From the NCBI GenBank assembly GCA_947073545.1, contig CAMTMP010000004.1:62001-126000 (forward strand): a stretch of DNA of 64,000 nucleotides. Direction: 5' to 3'. The notes beneath the pieces were generated by a model. The model was not told where the DNA came from. It saw only the letters and a list, made by a program, of their open reading frames with translations, and did no database searches. This document shows, piece after piece, positions 41,508-50,116 of the stretch. The position numbers and the translations under genes were made by a program. The stretch is from an uncultured bacterium (GTDB taxonomy: Bacteria > Bacillota > Clostridia > Lachnospirales > Lachnospiraceae). Numbering within the stretch: the stretch's first letter is position 1; each line of letters begins with the position of its first letter.

Positions 41508-42266
41508 CTACAGCAGCCCTCTCAGCTCCTCATGTATCTTCCCGTTCGAAGCCATCACGCTGCCCCTCTGCGGAAAATTCAGCTCTTTCCCTGCAAAATC
41601 CGTCACCTTGCCTCCTGCCTCTTTCACCAAAAGCTGTCCCGCCGCAAAATCCCACGGACTGAGTTTCGGCTCAAAAAATCCTCCGGTGCGCCCACAAGCC
41701 ACATAGACCAGATCCATGGCCGCTGTGCCTGTCCTGCGGATATCCTGCGCCCTGTCGAACACACGCCGAATCCGCATAAAGTTTTCTTCCGCCAATTCCC
41801 TGTCATAGGGCGAGGTGCCCACCGCTATGATCGTCTCGCTCAGATCCTCGGCTTCCGAAACATGAATCGGCGTTCCGTTCAAAAAACTTCCGCCCCCTTT
41901 TTTCGCATGATACACGTCCTCACGGAAAGGATCATAAACGATTCCCAGTGTGATTTCTCCCTTTTCATAAAGCGCCAGCGATATCACGCTGTGCTGATAA
42001 TCGTGAATCAGGTTGGTGGTGCCGTCTATGGGATCAAGAATCCAGTACGTATCCCCTGACACTTCATGCAGTCCCTCTTCCTCTCCCAGAAATTGAATGG
42101 CAGGGAAACGGTTCCCCAGTTCGCGGGCAAGAAAATTCTGAATATCGGTGTCCACCTGCGTCACATAGTCCGCAAGTCCCTTGGTCTTGATATGTCCGGC
42201 TCTTTCCCTGTTTTCTACAAAGGCTTTCGTCTCCTTTACAAGTGCAATTATCTCCTGCATGTCCAT
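41508..42266 (-). CDS. Inositol monophosphatase family protein (SuhB-like)
   Basis: This 252-residue protein has the Li-sensitive phosphatase motifs: GEEEGLH (metal-binding Glu), WILDPIDGTTNLIHD and, near the C-terminus, WDFAAGQLLVKEAGG. It hydrolyses inositol-1-phosphate or related sugar phosphates (including 3'-phosphoadenosine derivatives in some relatives) with Mg2+. Length is normal. It is transcribed away from the sigma factor gene. A TTGTCG/TATGAT promoter-like pair lies upstream in the divergent region. Confidence 0.93.
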   Translation of the reverse strand: MDMQEIIALVKETKAFVENRERAGHIKTKGLADYVTQVDTDIQNFLARELGNRFPAIQFLGEEEGLHEVSGDTYWILDPIDGTTNLIHDYQHSVISLALYEKGEITLGIVYDPFREDVYHAKKGGGSFLNGTPIHVSEAEDLSETIIAVGTSPYDRELAEENFMRIRRVFDRAQDIRRTGTAAMDLVYVACGRTGGFFEPKLSPWDFAAGQLLVKEAGGKVTDFAGKELNFPQRGSVMASNGKIHEELRGLL

Positions 42267-42643
42267 TCCTATTCTTTCCTTTCCTCTGTCTTATATTTCC
42301 TCTCACGCTGCCAGCAGCCGCGTCAGGAAAATCTCCTCCACCTGCTGCTGCCCGCGGATCAGCTTTTCTTTCTCTTTCATTTATTATATCATATTTCCCG
42401 ATAAGGCCACCCGACAATAAAACTTTTTCCTATACCTATAAAAATTTTTGTCACTTTTATGGTCTTACAGCCGTATATAGGGTGAGAGATCTCTTAGCAG
42501 CCCGACAGCAGCCGGATTCCGGTTGTCGTATGTTGTATATCACGGATGGAATACGCCAACCGCTTCGCTATGCCGGACAGTTCCGGCTGTTATATGCTGC
42601 AATATCGCGATATGATTATAAATTACGAAAGGGGGAATCCGCT
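42267..42643. other. Divergent intergenic region, suhB-like / sigma factor
   Basis: On the minus strand TATGAT/TATAAT lies near 42385-42400, immediately ahead of a 25-codon frame (ATG at 42380, MKEKEKLIRGQQQ...) that ends before the phosphatase; it may be a leader peptide or chance. On the plus strand a perfect 12-bp palindrome ATATCGCGATAT occurs at about 42602-42613, 30 bp before the sigma factor start. No further gene is visible. Confidence 0.35.
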
Positions 42644-43111
42644 GTGAACAGAAAAAATGAGTCTGAGATCAGCCGCGTCCTGCACGACTATGGCGACATG
42701 CTCTACCGCACTGCCTATCTGCTTCTGGGCAATCCCCACGATGTACAGGATGCCTTGCAGGAGACGCTGCTGCGCTATCTGGAAAAAGCGCCCGCTTTTG
42801 TCTCCATGGATCACGAAAAGGCGTGGCTTTTGCGAGTTACCTCAAACTGCTGTAAAGATTGTCTGCGTTTTCGAAACCGACATTCATGCCTTGATTTAGA
42901 ACCGCTCCGGGAATGCCTCCCCGCACGGGAAAATACGCATTTACAGGAATTGTACGCCCTGCCCGCCAAATGGAAGACAGTGCTCATTCTGCACTATTTT
43001 GAAGGGTATTCGGTCAAAGAAATCGGGGAAATCCTCGGGCTGTCCGAAAACGCCGTCAAGAAACGGCTGCAAAGAGCAAGAGAAGCGCTGCGCTTGGAAA
43101 TCAAGTCCTGA
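42644..43111 (+). CDS. ECF-type RNA polymerase sigma factor
   Basis: I place the start at GTG 42644, behind AAAGGGGG, giving 155 residues; the frame continues upstream without a plausible start. Region 2 is seen in YGDMLYRTAYLLLGNPHDVQDALQE and region 4 in VLILHYFEGYSVKEIGEILG followed by the helix SENAVKKRLQRARE. Such sigma factors direct polymerase to stress or surface-modification genes. It is followed after 35 bp by a membrane protein gene that is its probable regulator. Autoregulation through the palindrome upstream is possible but unproven. Confidence 0.9.
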   Translation: MNRKNESEISRVLHDYGDMLYRTAYLLLGNPHDVQDALQETLLRYLEKAPAFVSMDHEKAWLLRVTSNCCKDCLRFRNRHSCLDLEPLRECLPARENTHLQELYALPAKWKTVLILHYFEGYSVKEIGEILGLSENAVKKRLQRAREALRLEIKS

Positions 43112-43146
43112 AACAACTACACAATATAACACAAGGAGGTCACACT

Positions 43147-43752
43147 ATGAACAAAAAAGATATGATGCAGATCAAAGAGTCCCTCACCATGCCGTCCGAA
43201 ATGGCAGAGGCGCTGACGAAAGGCTGTACGGTTCCAAAGGAACAACCCTGCCACAACCGGCTCGTGTTCTCCGGCACTCGCACCACCCGCAGCCGTCTCG
43301 TCCGTTCCTGCCGTTACCGCCGTCTCACCGCTGCCGCTGCCGCCGTTTTCTGTATTTTCGCGGTGGGCTCCACCTCTCTTGCCTACAATATTTATCAGGA
43401 AAAGCAGCTTGCCGTCTTTATGGACGCGGATTTGTCTCAGGAAGAAATTGACCGTGTCGGTCAGGAAATTTCCGAAATATGCGAGCTCTCTGACTGCCAG
43501 TCCGTTTCCCTGCACTATGTCAGCGGTGACGAGGCTTGGGCCGAGTTCAAGGCCGCTTACCTGACTGACGAAAGCGGCACGGAAATGACCGAACTGACTT
43601 CGAGATTCGAGGAAAATCCGCTGGCAGACTCCTTCAACTACCGGGTGAGCGTCCGCATGAGCGCCGACACGCAGGCCGTGCGCGACCGGATCAGCCAACT
43701 GCCCGGCGTGCGAAAGGTCACGACGGTGCGTGAGGCGCAGCGGTCTCACTAA
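43147..43752 (+). CDS. Putative membrane anti-sigma factor with FtsX-like extracellular domain
   Basis: This 201-residue protein has AAGGAGG before its ATG. A cytoplasmic N-terminus of ~65 residues, one membrane segment (LTAAAAAVFCIFAVGSTSLAY) and an outside domain of ~115 residues follow. The outside domain resembles the extracellular loop of FtsX: LAVFMDADLSQEEIDRVGQ, SVSLHYVSGDEAWAEFK, FEENPLADSFNYRVSV and LPGVRKVTTV. It follows a sigma factor, so a membrane-bound anti-sigma role is inferred. In FtsX that domain senses or activates peptidoglycan hydrolases. The 3' end overlaps nifU on the other strand by 35 bp. Confidence 0.7.
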   Translation: MNKKDMMQIKESLTMPSEMAEALTKGCTVPKEQPCHNRLVFSGTRTTRSRLVRSCRYRRLTAAAAAVFCIFAVGSTSLAYNIYQEKQLAVFMDADLSQEEIDRVGQEISEICELSDCQSVSLHYVSGDEAWAEFKAAYLTDESGTEMTELTSRFEENPLADSFNYRVSVRMSADTQAVRDRISQLPGVRKVTTVREAQRSH

Positions 43753-44158
43753 TATCGGCCGCCGGCTCCTTTAGGCCCTCAATCACGATTCCGCGCTTCT
43801 TCGCGTAATCCCAGAGCGCTGCATGGATGGCCTCCTCCGCCAGAAGGGAACAATGTACCTTCACCGGCGGCAGGCCGTCCAGCGCTTCCATCACCGCCTG
43901 ATTCGTCACCTGCAAGGCTTCTTCCACCGTCTTCCCCTTCACAAGCTCGGTGGCCATACTGCTGGTCGCCACCGCCGCGCCGCACCCGAAGGTCTTAAAT
44001 TTCACGTCCCGTATAACCCCTGTCTCATCCACATCCAGATACATGCGCATGATATCGCCGCATTTGGCGTTGCCTACAGTGCCGACGCCGCTGGGATTTT
44101 CTATCTCCCCCATGTTGCGGGGATTGGTAAAATGATCCATCACTTTTTCGCTGTACAT
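43718..44158 (-). CDS. nifU: NifU/IscU-type Fe-S cluster scaffold protein
   Basis: This 146-residue protein begins YSEKVMDHFTNPRNMGEI, the IscU signature, and has the three cluster-ligand cysteines: VGNAKCGDIM, FKTFGCGAAVATSS and KVHCSLLAEEAI. It receives sulfur from the neighbouring cysteine desulfurase and passes Fe-S clusters to apoproteins. GAGGAGG precedes the ATG. It is encoded behind nifS on the same strand, separated by ~155 bp that carry a short direct repeat. Its C-terminal ~15 residues extend beyond the usual end. Confidence 0.95.
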   Translation of the reverse strand: MYSEKVMDHFTNPRNMGEIENPSGVGTVGNAKCGDIMRMYLDVDETGVIRDVKFKTFGCGAAVATSSMATELVKGKTVEEALQVTNQAVMEALDGLPPVKVHCSLLAEEAIHAALWDYAKKRGIVIEGLKEPAADISETAAPHAPS

Positions 44159-44165
44159 GTTTCCT

Positions 44166-44308
44166 CCTCTCTGCTTTTCCTCTGGCTGTGCCGCAGTGCA
44201 GCTCGATTCCGCTTCGCTTCATCTCGCTCGCGGGCTTCGCCCTATACATCCATTCGGAAATGCATTTCGGCGAGCAAGCTCCCCTCTCTGCTTTTCCTCC
44301 GGCTGTGC
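44166..44308. repeat. 26-bp direct repeat in the nifS-nifU spacer
   Basis: CCTCTCTGCTTTTCCTC-(T/C)-GGCTGTGC occurs at 44166-44191 and again at 44283-44308, 25 of 26 identical. One copy includes the region just upstream of the nifU ribosome binding site. It looks like a local duplication; the 91 bp between the copies hold no gene I can support. Confidence 0.6.
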
Positions 44309-44313
44309 ACTGC

Positions 44314-45489
44314 TCATGCCTTACACGCATCTTCATACAGCGGCGACATGTCGCGGAGACGTCCTACAATCACTTTCAGTGCCTCCACCGTCCTGTCCAG
44401 CTCTTCCTTCGTATTTTCCGCCGAGAGCGTCAGCCGAAGCGACCCGTGGGCGATCTCATGGGGTAAGCCGATGGCGAGAAGCACATGGGACGGATCGAGC
44501 GCGCCAGAGGTGCATGCCGACCCGCTGGAACCGCAGATGCCTTGCTGGTCTAACAGGATCAGCAAAGATTCCCCCTCTATGAATCGGAAGCAGAAATGAG
44601 CGTTGCCCGGCAGTCTGTCCTGCCTGTGTCCGTTCAGTCTGGTATAGGGAATCTCCGCAAGCACCCTGTCAATCAGATAATCCCGCAGAGCCGTTTCCCT
44701 TGCCGCCCTTTCCTGCATGGTCTCTCCTGCCAGAGCCGCCGCCTTCCCAAATCCCACGATGCCCGGCACGTTTAAAGTTCCGGCCCTGCGTCCTCTCTCC
44801 TGCGCGCCGCCGTGGATCAGCGGAAGGAGTCTCACATTTTCCCGGATATAGAGAATCCCCACCCCTTTCGGTCCGCACAGCTTGTGCCCGCTGGCGGAAA
44901 GCAGATCCACATGCATCTCCTCTGCGTGCATGGGCACATGCCCATAAGTCTGCACCGCATCCGTGTGGAAGAGAACACCTCTCTCTCGGGCAATTTCCCC
45001 GATCTTTGCAATCGGCTGGATCGTACCGATCTCGTTGTTTGCCGCCATCACGGAAATCAGTATGGTGTCCGGGCGAACCGCTTTCTCCAGCGCCTCCGTC
45101 GAAACCTTGCCCTCCCCATCCACATCCAGATAAGTCACCTCATATCCCTGCTTCTCCAGATAAGCACAGGTGTGCAGCACCGCATGGTGCTCTATTTTAC
45201 TCGTGATGATATGCCTGCCCTTATCCCGCAGTCCCTCCGCCACGGCGCGTATCGCCCAGTTGTCGGACTCGCTGCCGCCCGCCGTAAAATAAATCTCGTT
45301 CGGCTTCGCGCCGATCAGGGCCGCCGCCCGCTCTCTGGCGATTCCCACCGCCTTCTTCACCTCTCCCGCAAAGCTGTAAATAGCGGATGGGTTCGCGTAG
45401 GTTTCCCGGAAATAGGGCATCATCTCCTGCAGCACCGCCTCGGATACCCTCGTGGTGGCCGCGTTGTCTAAATAAATTCTCTCCTTCAT
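44314..45489 (-). CDS. nifS: Cysteine desulfurase (NifS/IscS family)
   Basis: This 391-residue PLP enzyme has YLDNAATTRVSEAVLQEM at the N-terminus, SGSESDN-type TAGGSESDNWAI, HAVLHTC, the PLP-lysine region LLSASGHKLCGPKGVG and the cysteine loop GSSGSACTSGALDPSHVL. It removes sulfur from L-cysteine for Fe-S cluster or thiolation pathways. It is the first gene of the nifS-nifU pair. The promoter candidate at 45579-45606 lies ~90 bp upstream. Confidence 0.95.
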   Translation of the reverse strand: MKERIYLDNAATTRVSEAVLQEMMPYFRETYANPSAIYSFAGEVKKAVGIARERAAALIGAKPNEIYFTAGGSESDNWAIRAVAEGLRDKGRHIITSKIEHHAVLHTCAYLEKQGYEVTYLDVDGEGKVSTEALEKAVRPDTILISVMAANNEIGTIQPIAKIGEIARERGVLFHTDAVQTYGHVPMHAEEMHVDLLSASGHKLCGPKGVGILYIRENVRLLPLIHGGAQERGRRAGTLNVPGIVGFGKAAALAGETMQERAARETALRDYLIDRVLAEIPYTRLNGHRQDRLPGNAHFCFRFIEGESLLILLDQQGICGSSGSACTSGALDPSHVLLAIGLPHEIAHGSLRLTLSAENTKEELDRTVEALKVIVGRLRDMSPLYEDACKA

Positions 45490-45578
45490 ATTTCTGTTCC
45501 GTTCTCCTTAACGTGATTATATCAAATGACCGTTTCTTACTTTCATATAATTCCTATCAATTTACTATTATATAAGGT

Positions 45579-45606
45579 ATTATAACAGGCTTGCAGAAAA
45601 CTGCAA
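45579..45606 (-). promoter_or_regulatory. nifS promoter candidate overlapped by a perfect dyad
   Basis: On the minus strand TTGCAG (45601-45606), a 16-bp spacer and TATAAT (45579-45584). The -35 region is embedded in a perfect inverted repeat GGCTTGCAG-AAAA-CTGCAAGCC (45588-45609). A dyad in that position could be an operator for a repressor of Fe-S genes. It could also be only a terminator-like hairpin of the upstream fragment, although no T-run follows. Confidence 0.4.
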
Positions 45607-45615
45607 GCCCAAAAA

Positions 45616-45852
45616 CTACTCCTGTTCTGACAAATATTCCCGGCACAACCGCTCCCGATAGTCGCTGTCTGACAGGACACGTTTTGCCTCCTCCGCTTTC
45701 CCGTCATCCGGCAGCTCTTTCAAAATGGAAAAATTCACTTTGAGGCCCTTCTCATATCCTTCCTTAAGTCCCTCCGCGCGTCCTTCTTCCCGCCCGATTT
45801 TTAGCCAAAAACCCTGCAAGGATTCCGTTTCTAAATTATTACTAGAGCACAA
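45616..45852 (-). pseudogene. C-terminal fragment of an Rpn-family (PD-(D/E)XK) nuclease/transposase
   Basis: A 78-codon frame contains the low-complexity GREEGRAEGLKEGYEKG that typifies the C-terminal tail of Rpn (recombination-promoting nuclease) proteins, then a helical end. Only a TTG could start it and no nuclease core lies upstream, so it is a remnant. The source family is inferred from the repeat-like tail. Confidence 0.5.
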
Positions 45853-45940
45853 TCATAACGGAATTGTAAATATTTATTTTTAAAATATCATAAAGAAAAC
45901 ATCGTAAAAACATCGAAAATATTTTCTCTAAAACCCAGGC

Positions 45941-45966
45941 CGGGCGGCTATTTGCATAGCCGCCCG
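45941..45966 (-). terminator. Hairpin downstream of the BlaR1-like gene
   Basis: A perfect 11-bp stem (CGGGCGGCTAT / ATAGCCGCCCG) with loop TTGC lies ~195 bp after the M56 peptidase stop. On the minus strand it is followed by GCCTGGGTTTTAG, a short T-run, so termination is plausible but not strong. The rest of the 309-bp gap 45853-46161 is AT-rich and shows no gene. Confidence 0.5.
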
Positions 45967-46161
45967 TATCCTATCCCCTTTTACACTGTACACAGTGCTA
46001 TAATGATCGCGGAAGAAAACCCATGACCTTAAAGTCCGCTTTCTTGCCGCGGCATTACCTGATTACCTGTCCGGTGCTCCCGGTACTGCCCGGAAACGCC
46101 GGTTTGCAGAAACATGGAACTGTCATTCCTGCCAAAGCATCTATCAATAAAAGCCTTCCTG

Positions 46162-47517
46162 TCAATGCGTACATGTCACATAAATGTGGCGACTAATCTC
46201 TTCACCCTGTATCACATAGCCACACTTGCTGCATCTCTGCGCTTTAAATTCCTTTATCACACAACCACCGTCCGAAGTCTTCCTATGGGTTGCTCCTGTT
46301 CCCGAAACAAAAGTATGGTCACAACACGGTTCGATCCCATCATCCTCAGCAATCGGATAAATGTTTCCTTCCTCATCCACAAACTGGCTTTCAAACTTAA
46401 ACTCTTGTACACTCTCTGGTGTTTCCACCTGATCTAACTCCTGCCATGCGTTTTCTTCCATCTCTTCAGGAACAAACAGAAATGTGTCATCTTCCAGCAT
46501 TTCATCTATCTCTTCTTCCGAAACATCCTCCACTACTTCTCTTTCAAACGAATCTCTATACGCAAACACCGTCATCGAATTTGCAAAGGCCAATACTGCC
46601 ACCAACGTCGCCGCTGCAAAACGGTTCCATTTCTTCTTACTCATTAGATTTTCCATCCTTTCCTTTATCTTTTGTGCGTCGTCTCCAAATCCGGATTTCC
46701 ACCGCACGGAGACCTTCTCCGGTTTCTTCTCTCCCGCCTCGTCGATCATCAGGCGCAGATACTCTTTCACCTCCTCCATTGGTTTTCCATGCATCACGAT
46801 CTCGTCGCAGGAACATTCACAGACCTGCTCGAAATCCCGACGCAGCAGCCATACCATCGGATTACACCAATGTAACATTACCGCCAGCTGCATGAATATT
46901 TTCCACAGCGCATCCATACGTTTGATATGTACCAGCTCATGCCGTACAAGCATCTCCGCCTCCCGGCTTGTGACTGCCCTTCCACAGACAATCACGGGAC
47001 GAAAGAATCCAAAGGTTATGGTGTGCTCCTCTGCCGCTTCGTACAGAAACACGCGCCGCCGGATTCCGTATTGATCCTTCAATCCGTCGAGAAAGATTCT
47101 CTGCTCCGGTGTCATTGCACGATCGGCATATCTGGCCGCCATGCGAACCAGCCGCACATACTCCGCTACTTGTCTTGCCAACAGAATGCAGATGCCTGAC
47201 ACCCACACAATGACCGCCGCCGTCTGTATACTGGCAAAGATGTTCACATGCAATGTCCCTTCGGCGTGGACAATATGGTTTCTCCATGTCAGCGGCACCC
47301 GCGAAATCTCCGGTGAACCTTCCGGCCAGAGATCGCGGACTACCGTCATATAATATTTCTTCAAGAAAGGCAAAGGAATCAGATAATACAGAACCGCCAC
47401 TCTGGCGAGCAGATCAAAAAGTCTTGCGCAAATTCTGTCTTTTAGTAAACACCGCACCAACAAATGAATACCGGTCATCGTACTTCCCGAAAGAGACATG
47501 ACTAAAAGGTACTCCAT
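46162..47517 (-). CDS. BlaR1/MecR1-like M56 metallopeptidase with cysteine-rich C-terminus
   Basis: This 451-residue membrane protein has N-terminal hydrophobic segments, then the zinc protease motif HELVH at 193-197 in EMLVRHELVHIKRMDALWK, and CECSCDEIVM downstream. A further membrane segment (FAAATLVAVLAFANSMTVFA) precedes an acidic outside tail that ends in a cysteine/histidine-rich block (PCCDHTFVSG; QRCSKCGYVIQG; YVTCTH). There is no penicillin-binding sensor domain, so it does not look like a beta-lactam sensor. Together with the BlaI-like repressor it forms a signal-transducing pair, the protease relieving repression. The signal is unknown. Confidence 0.85.
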   Translation of the reverse strand: MEYLLVMSLSGSTMTGIHLLVRCLLKDRICARLFDLLARVAVLYYLIPLPFLKKYYMTVVRDLWPEGSPEISRVPLTWRNHIVHAEGTLHVNIFASIQTAAVIVWVSGICILLARQVAEYVRLVRMAARYADRAMTPEQRIFLDGLKDQYGIRRRVFLYEAAEEHTITFGFFRPVIVCGRAVTSREAEMLVRHELVHIKRMDALWKIFMQLAVMLHWCNPMVWLLRRDFEQVCECSCDEIVMHGKPMEEVKEYLRLMIDEAGEKKPEKVSVRWKSGFGDDAQKIKERMENLMSKKKWNRFAAATLVAVLAFANSMTVFAYRDSFEREVVEDVSEEEIDEMLEDDTFLFVPEEMEENAWQELDQVETPESVQEFKFESQFVDEEGNIYPIAEDDGIEPCCDHTFVSGTGATHRKTSDGGCVIKEFKAQRCSKCGYVIQGEEISRHIYVTCTH

Positions 47518-47532
47518 CTATCTTTCTCCCGG

Positions 47533-47895
47533 TCAATTATTCTCCAGGAAATCGATCAACGCCTTCGTATCGCTCTCACTGATCGTGTTCTTCTTTACGA
47601 ATGACGCGACGAAATTACTCAATCTTCCCCCGTACACATGATCAATCACCGTTTTCATTTGCATGCTGTTGTACTCTTCCCGACCGTACACAACTTTCAC
47701 GATTCTGTTTTCCCGTTTCACTAATCCTTTACCCTCTAACCGGGTCAAAAAAGTATTTAGAGTCTGTCTCTTCCACTCCTTCCCATCCGCTTCGAACAAG
47801 GCAAGCAGTTCGGCCTGCTTAATGCCGTCTCCCTGCTCCCACAGCTTTTCCATGACTTCCATTTCCGCATCGGACACATCGTAAATTTTTTTCAT
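47533..47895 (-). CDS. BlaI/MecI/CopY-family repressor
   Basis: From ATG 47895 (preceded by GAGAAGAAG) the protein starts MKKIYDVSDAEMEVMEKLWE, the winged-helix signature of BlaI/MecI regulators. KEWKRQTLNTFLTRLEGKGL is the recognition helix region and the C-terminal ~40 residues are the dimer helices with the site where the partner protease would cut. A GTG at 47910 is a less likely start. It probably represses its own operon through the TGTAGT/ACTACA elements flanking the promoter. Confidence 0.9.
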   Translation of the reverse strand: MKKIYDVSDAEMEVMEKLWEQGDGIKQAELLALFEADGKEWKRQTLNTFLTRLEGKGLVKRENRIVKVVYGREEYNSMQMKTVIDHVYGGRLSNFVASFVKKNTISESDTKALIDFLENN

Positions 47896-47936
47896 GAATC
47901 TTCTTCTCACATCTTTCCGACCAAAGGACTAAACCC

Positions 47937-47990
47937 TGTAGTCTATTTTAATATATAATTTTTTGTTCCATCTGTCAACTTTATACTACA
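47937..47990 (-). promoter_or_regulatory. Promoter and operator half-sites of the BlaI-like/M56 operon
   Basis: On the minus strand TTGACA (47973-47978), 17 bp, TATATT (47950-47955): a near-consensus promoter. It is flanked by TGTAGT (47937-47942) and ACTACA (47985-47990), mirror-image elements of the TACA/TGTA kind bound by BlaI-family repressors. One lies just downstream of the -10 box, the other just upstream of the -35 box. Confidence 0.6.
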
Positions 47991-48003
47991 AATTAAGTTG
48001 AAT

Positions 48004-49902
48004 TTATGCAGTAATTGCGTTTCCGGTATACAACTGGTAGTATTTCCCGCGCTCTTCGATCAACTGGTTGTGGGTACCGCGCTCTATGATGCGCCCCTGC
48101 TCTAACACCATAATGCAGTCGGAATTTCTGACTGTCGAGAGTCTGTGGGCAATCACAAAGGTCGTTCTTCCGCTCATCAGCTTATCCATGCCGTCCTGCA
48201 CAATGCGCTCGGTACGGGTGTCGATGGAGCTGGTCGCCTCATCCAGTATCAGTACCGGCGGATCGGCCACAGCCGCCCTCGCAATCGCCAAAAGCTGCCG
48301 CTGTCCCTGACTTAAGTTCGCGCCGTCCCCGGAGAGCACGGTGTCATAGCCTTCCGGCAGCCTTCTGATGAAGCTGTCCGCATTGGCCAGCTTCGCCGCC
48401 GCGCGCACCTCCTCGTCGGTGGCGTCCAGCTTCCCGTAACGGATATTTTCCATCACCGTCCCGGTAAAGAGGTGGGTGTCCTGCAATACGATTCCAAGCG
48501 AACGGCGCAGATCTGCCTTCTTAATCTTATTGACATTAATGCCGTCGTAACGGATTTTTCCGTCCTGAATGTCATAGAAACGGTTAATCAGGTTGGTAAT
48601 GGTCGTCTTGCCCGCGCCTGTGGAACCGACAAACGCGATCTTCTGCCCCGGCTCGGCATAGAGCTTCACATCATGAAGCACCATCTTTTCATCATTATAA
48701 CCGAAATCCACGCCGTCGAAAACCACATCTCCCGTAAGCTCTACATAATCCACGGAGTGATCCGCCTGATGCTCGTGCCGCCATGCCCAGCGTCCGGTGC
48801 GTTCTGGTGTTTCCGTGAGCGCTCCGTTCTCCTCCTTCACATTGACCAGCGTCACATAACCGTCGTCCACTTCGGACGCTTCATCCAGCATTTTGAAAAT
48901 ACGCTCTGCACCCGCCATCGCCATCACAATCGAATTGAACTGCTGGCTCACCTGGTTGATGGGCATATTAAAGCTTCTGTTAAAGGTCAGAAAGCTCGCC
49001 AGTTTTCCGAGCGTTAAGCCCGTTGCGCCGGAAAGCGCCAGCGCGCCGCCCACAATGGCGCAGACCACATAGCTCACATTGCCTAACTGCTGGTTCACAG
49101 GCCCCACTACGTTGACCAGATAGTTTGCCCTGTCCGCACTCACAAACAGCGCGTCGTTCAGCTCACGGAAGTCCTCGATATTTTTCTCCTCGTGGTTAAA
49201 TACCTTGACTACCTTCTGGCCGTTCATCATCTCCTCTATGAAGCCGTTGACTTTACCCAGATTCGTCTGCTGCTCCAGAAAATACCGGCCGCTTAAGCCC
49301 GCCACCTTCTTTGTCACGATCAGCATAAGCGCCACCATGGCAAGCGTCACCACCGTCAGCGGTATACTTAATATTATCATACTGATCAGCACACTTACAA
49401 TGGTAATCGCACTGTTAAATACCTGCGGCATACTCTGGCTGATCATCTGCCTCAGCGTTTCCGTATCGTTTGTATAGGTTGACATAATATCGCCATGGGC
49501 ATGCGTGTCAAAATACTTAATCGGCAGCGTCTCCATATGGGAGAACAGATCGTCACGCACATTGCGCAGCGTTCCCTGCGTCACGTTAATCATGATGCGG
49601 TTCCACGCATAGGACGCCGCCACGCCGATCAGATACAGACACGCCACCTTTGCAATCGCTCCCGCCAGAGGCGAAAAGTCCGGCACGTCCTGCGTCAGCA
49701 TGGGCGTAATATAATCGTCGATCAAACGCTGGATAAACATGGTTCCCTGCACGTTCGCCAGCACACTTACCAAAATCAGCACCGCTACAATCACCAGATG
49801 GGGGCCGTAGCATCTCATCACATACCGCATCAGGCGTTTAAACACCTTCCCCGGATTCTCTATTCTTTTTCCGCCTTTCATTCTTCCATGTGGTCCCGGC
49901 AT
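48004..49902 (-). CDS. ABC exporter half-transporter with canonical ATPase site
   Basis: ATG 49902 is preceded by GGAGG, making longer frames unlikely. The protein has a six-helix type 1 exporter domain and then an NBD with Walker A GSTGAGKTTI, signature NLSQGQRQLLAIAR, Walker B VLILDEATSSID with the catalytic Glu, and H-loop His in FVIAHRLSTV. It pairs with the gene upstream (50117-51853), which has a degenerate site, as a BmrCD/LmrCD/TM287-288-like heterodimer. The 214-bp spacer between the two contains small hairpins only. The substrate, possibly a drug or lipid, is unknown. Confidence 0.9.
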   Translation of the reverse strand: MPGPHGRMKGGKRIENPGKVFKRLMRYVMRCYGPHLVIVAVLILVSVLANVQGTMFIQRLIDDYITPMLTQDVPDFSPLAGAIAKVACLYLIGVAASYAWNRIMINVTQGTLRNVRDDLFSHMETLPIKYFDTHAHGDIMSTYTNDTETLRQMISQSMPQVFNSAITIVSVLISMIILSIPLTVVTLAMVALMLIVTKKVAGLSGRYFLEQQTNLGKVNGFIEEMMNGQKVVKVFNHEEKNIEDFRELNDALFVSADRANYLVNVVGPVNQQLGNVSYVVCAIVGGALALSGATGLTLGKLASFLTFNRSFNMPINQVSQQFNSIVMAMAGAERIFKMLDEASEVDDGYVTLVNVKEENGALTETPERTGRWAWRHEHQADHSVDYVELTGDVVFDGVDFGYNDEKMVLHDVKLYAEPGQKIAFVGSTGAGKTTITNLINRFYDIQDGKIRYDGINVNKIKKADLRRSLGIVLQDTHLFTGTVMENIRYGKLDATDEEVRAAAKLANADSFIRRLPEGYDTVLSGDGANLSQGQRQLLAIARAAVADPPVLILDEATSSIDTRTERIVQDGMDKLMSGRTTFVIAHRLSTVRNSDCIMVLEQGRIIERGTHNQLIEERGKYYQLYTGNAITA

Positions 49903-50116
49903 AATTTCCTCCATTCCGAAGCGTTCTTTGCTGAGTTTACCGTCAGGCATACTCACAGGAACCGCGAACAGTATCCAGGAGTTTTCCGGAGGAATACTCC
50001 GGTTCTGTTCCGCGATCAAGGAGTTTGTGACGCTCCGGCACAAACTCCGGCCCGAACTTGTTCGGGAGTTGAAACAACCAGCACATCAGTGTGGTATTTC
50101 AATCTGCTGCCTCTCT

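Noticed and set aside
42064..42417. 117-codon minus-strand frame overlapping the inositol monophosphatase start
   Set aside because: It is out of frame with the phosphatase and has a low-complexity R/G/A composition; it is a shadow.
44025..44336. 103-codon minus-strand frame across the nifS-nifU spacer
   Set aside because: It overlaps nifU in another frame and is explained by the 26-bp duplicated sequence; no protein family is recognisable.
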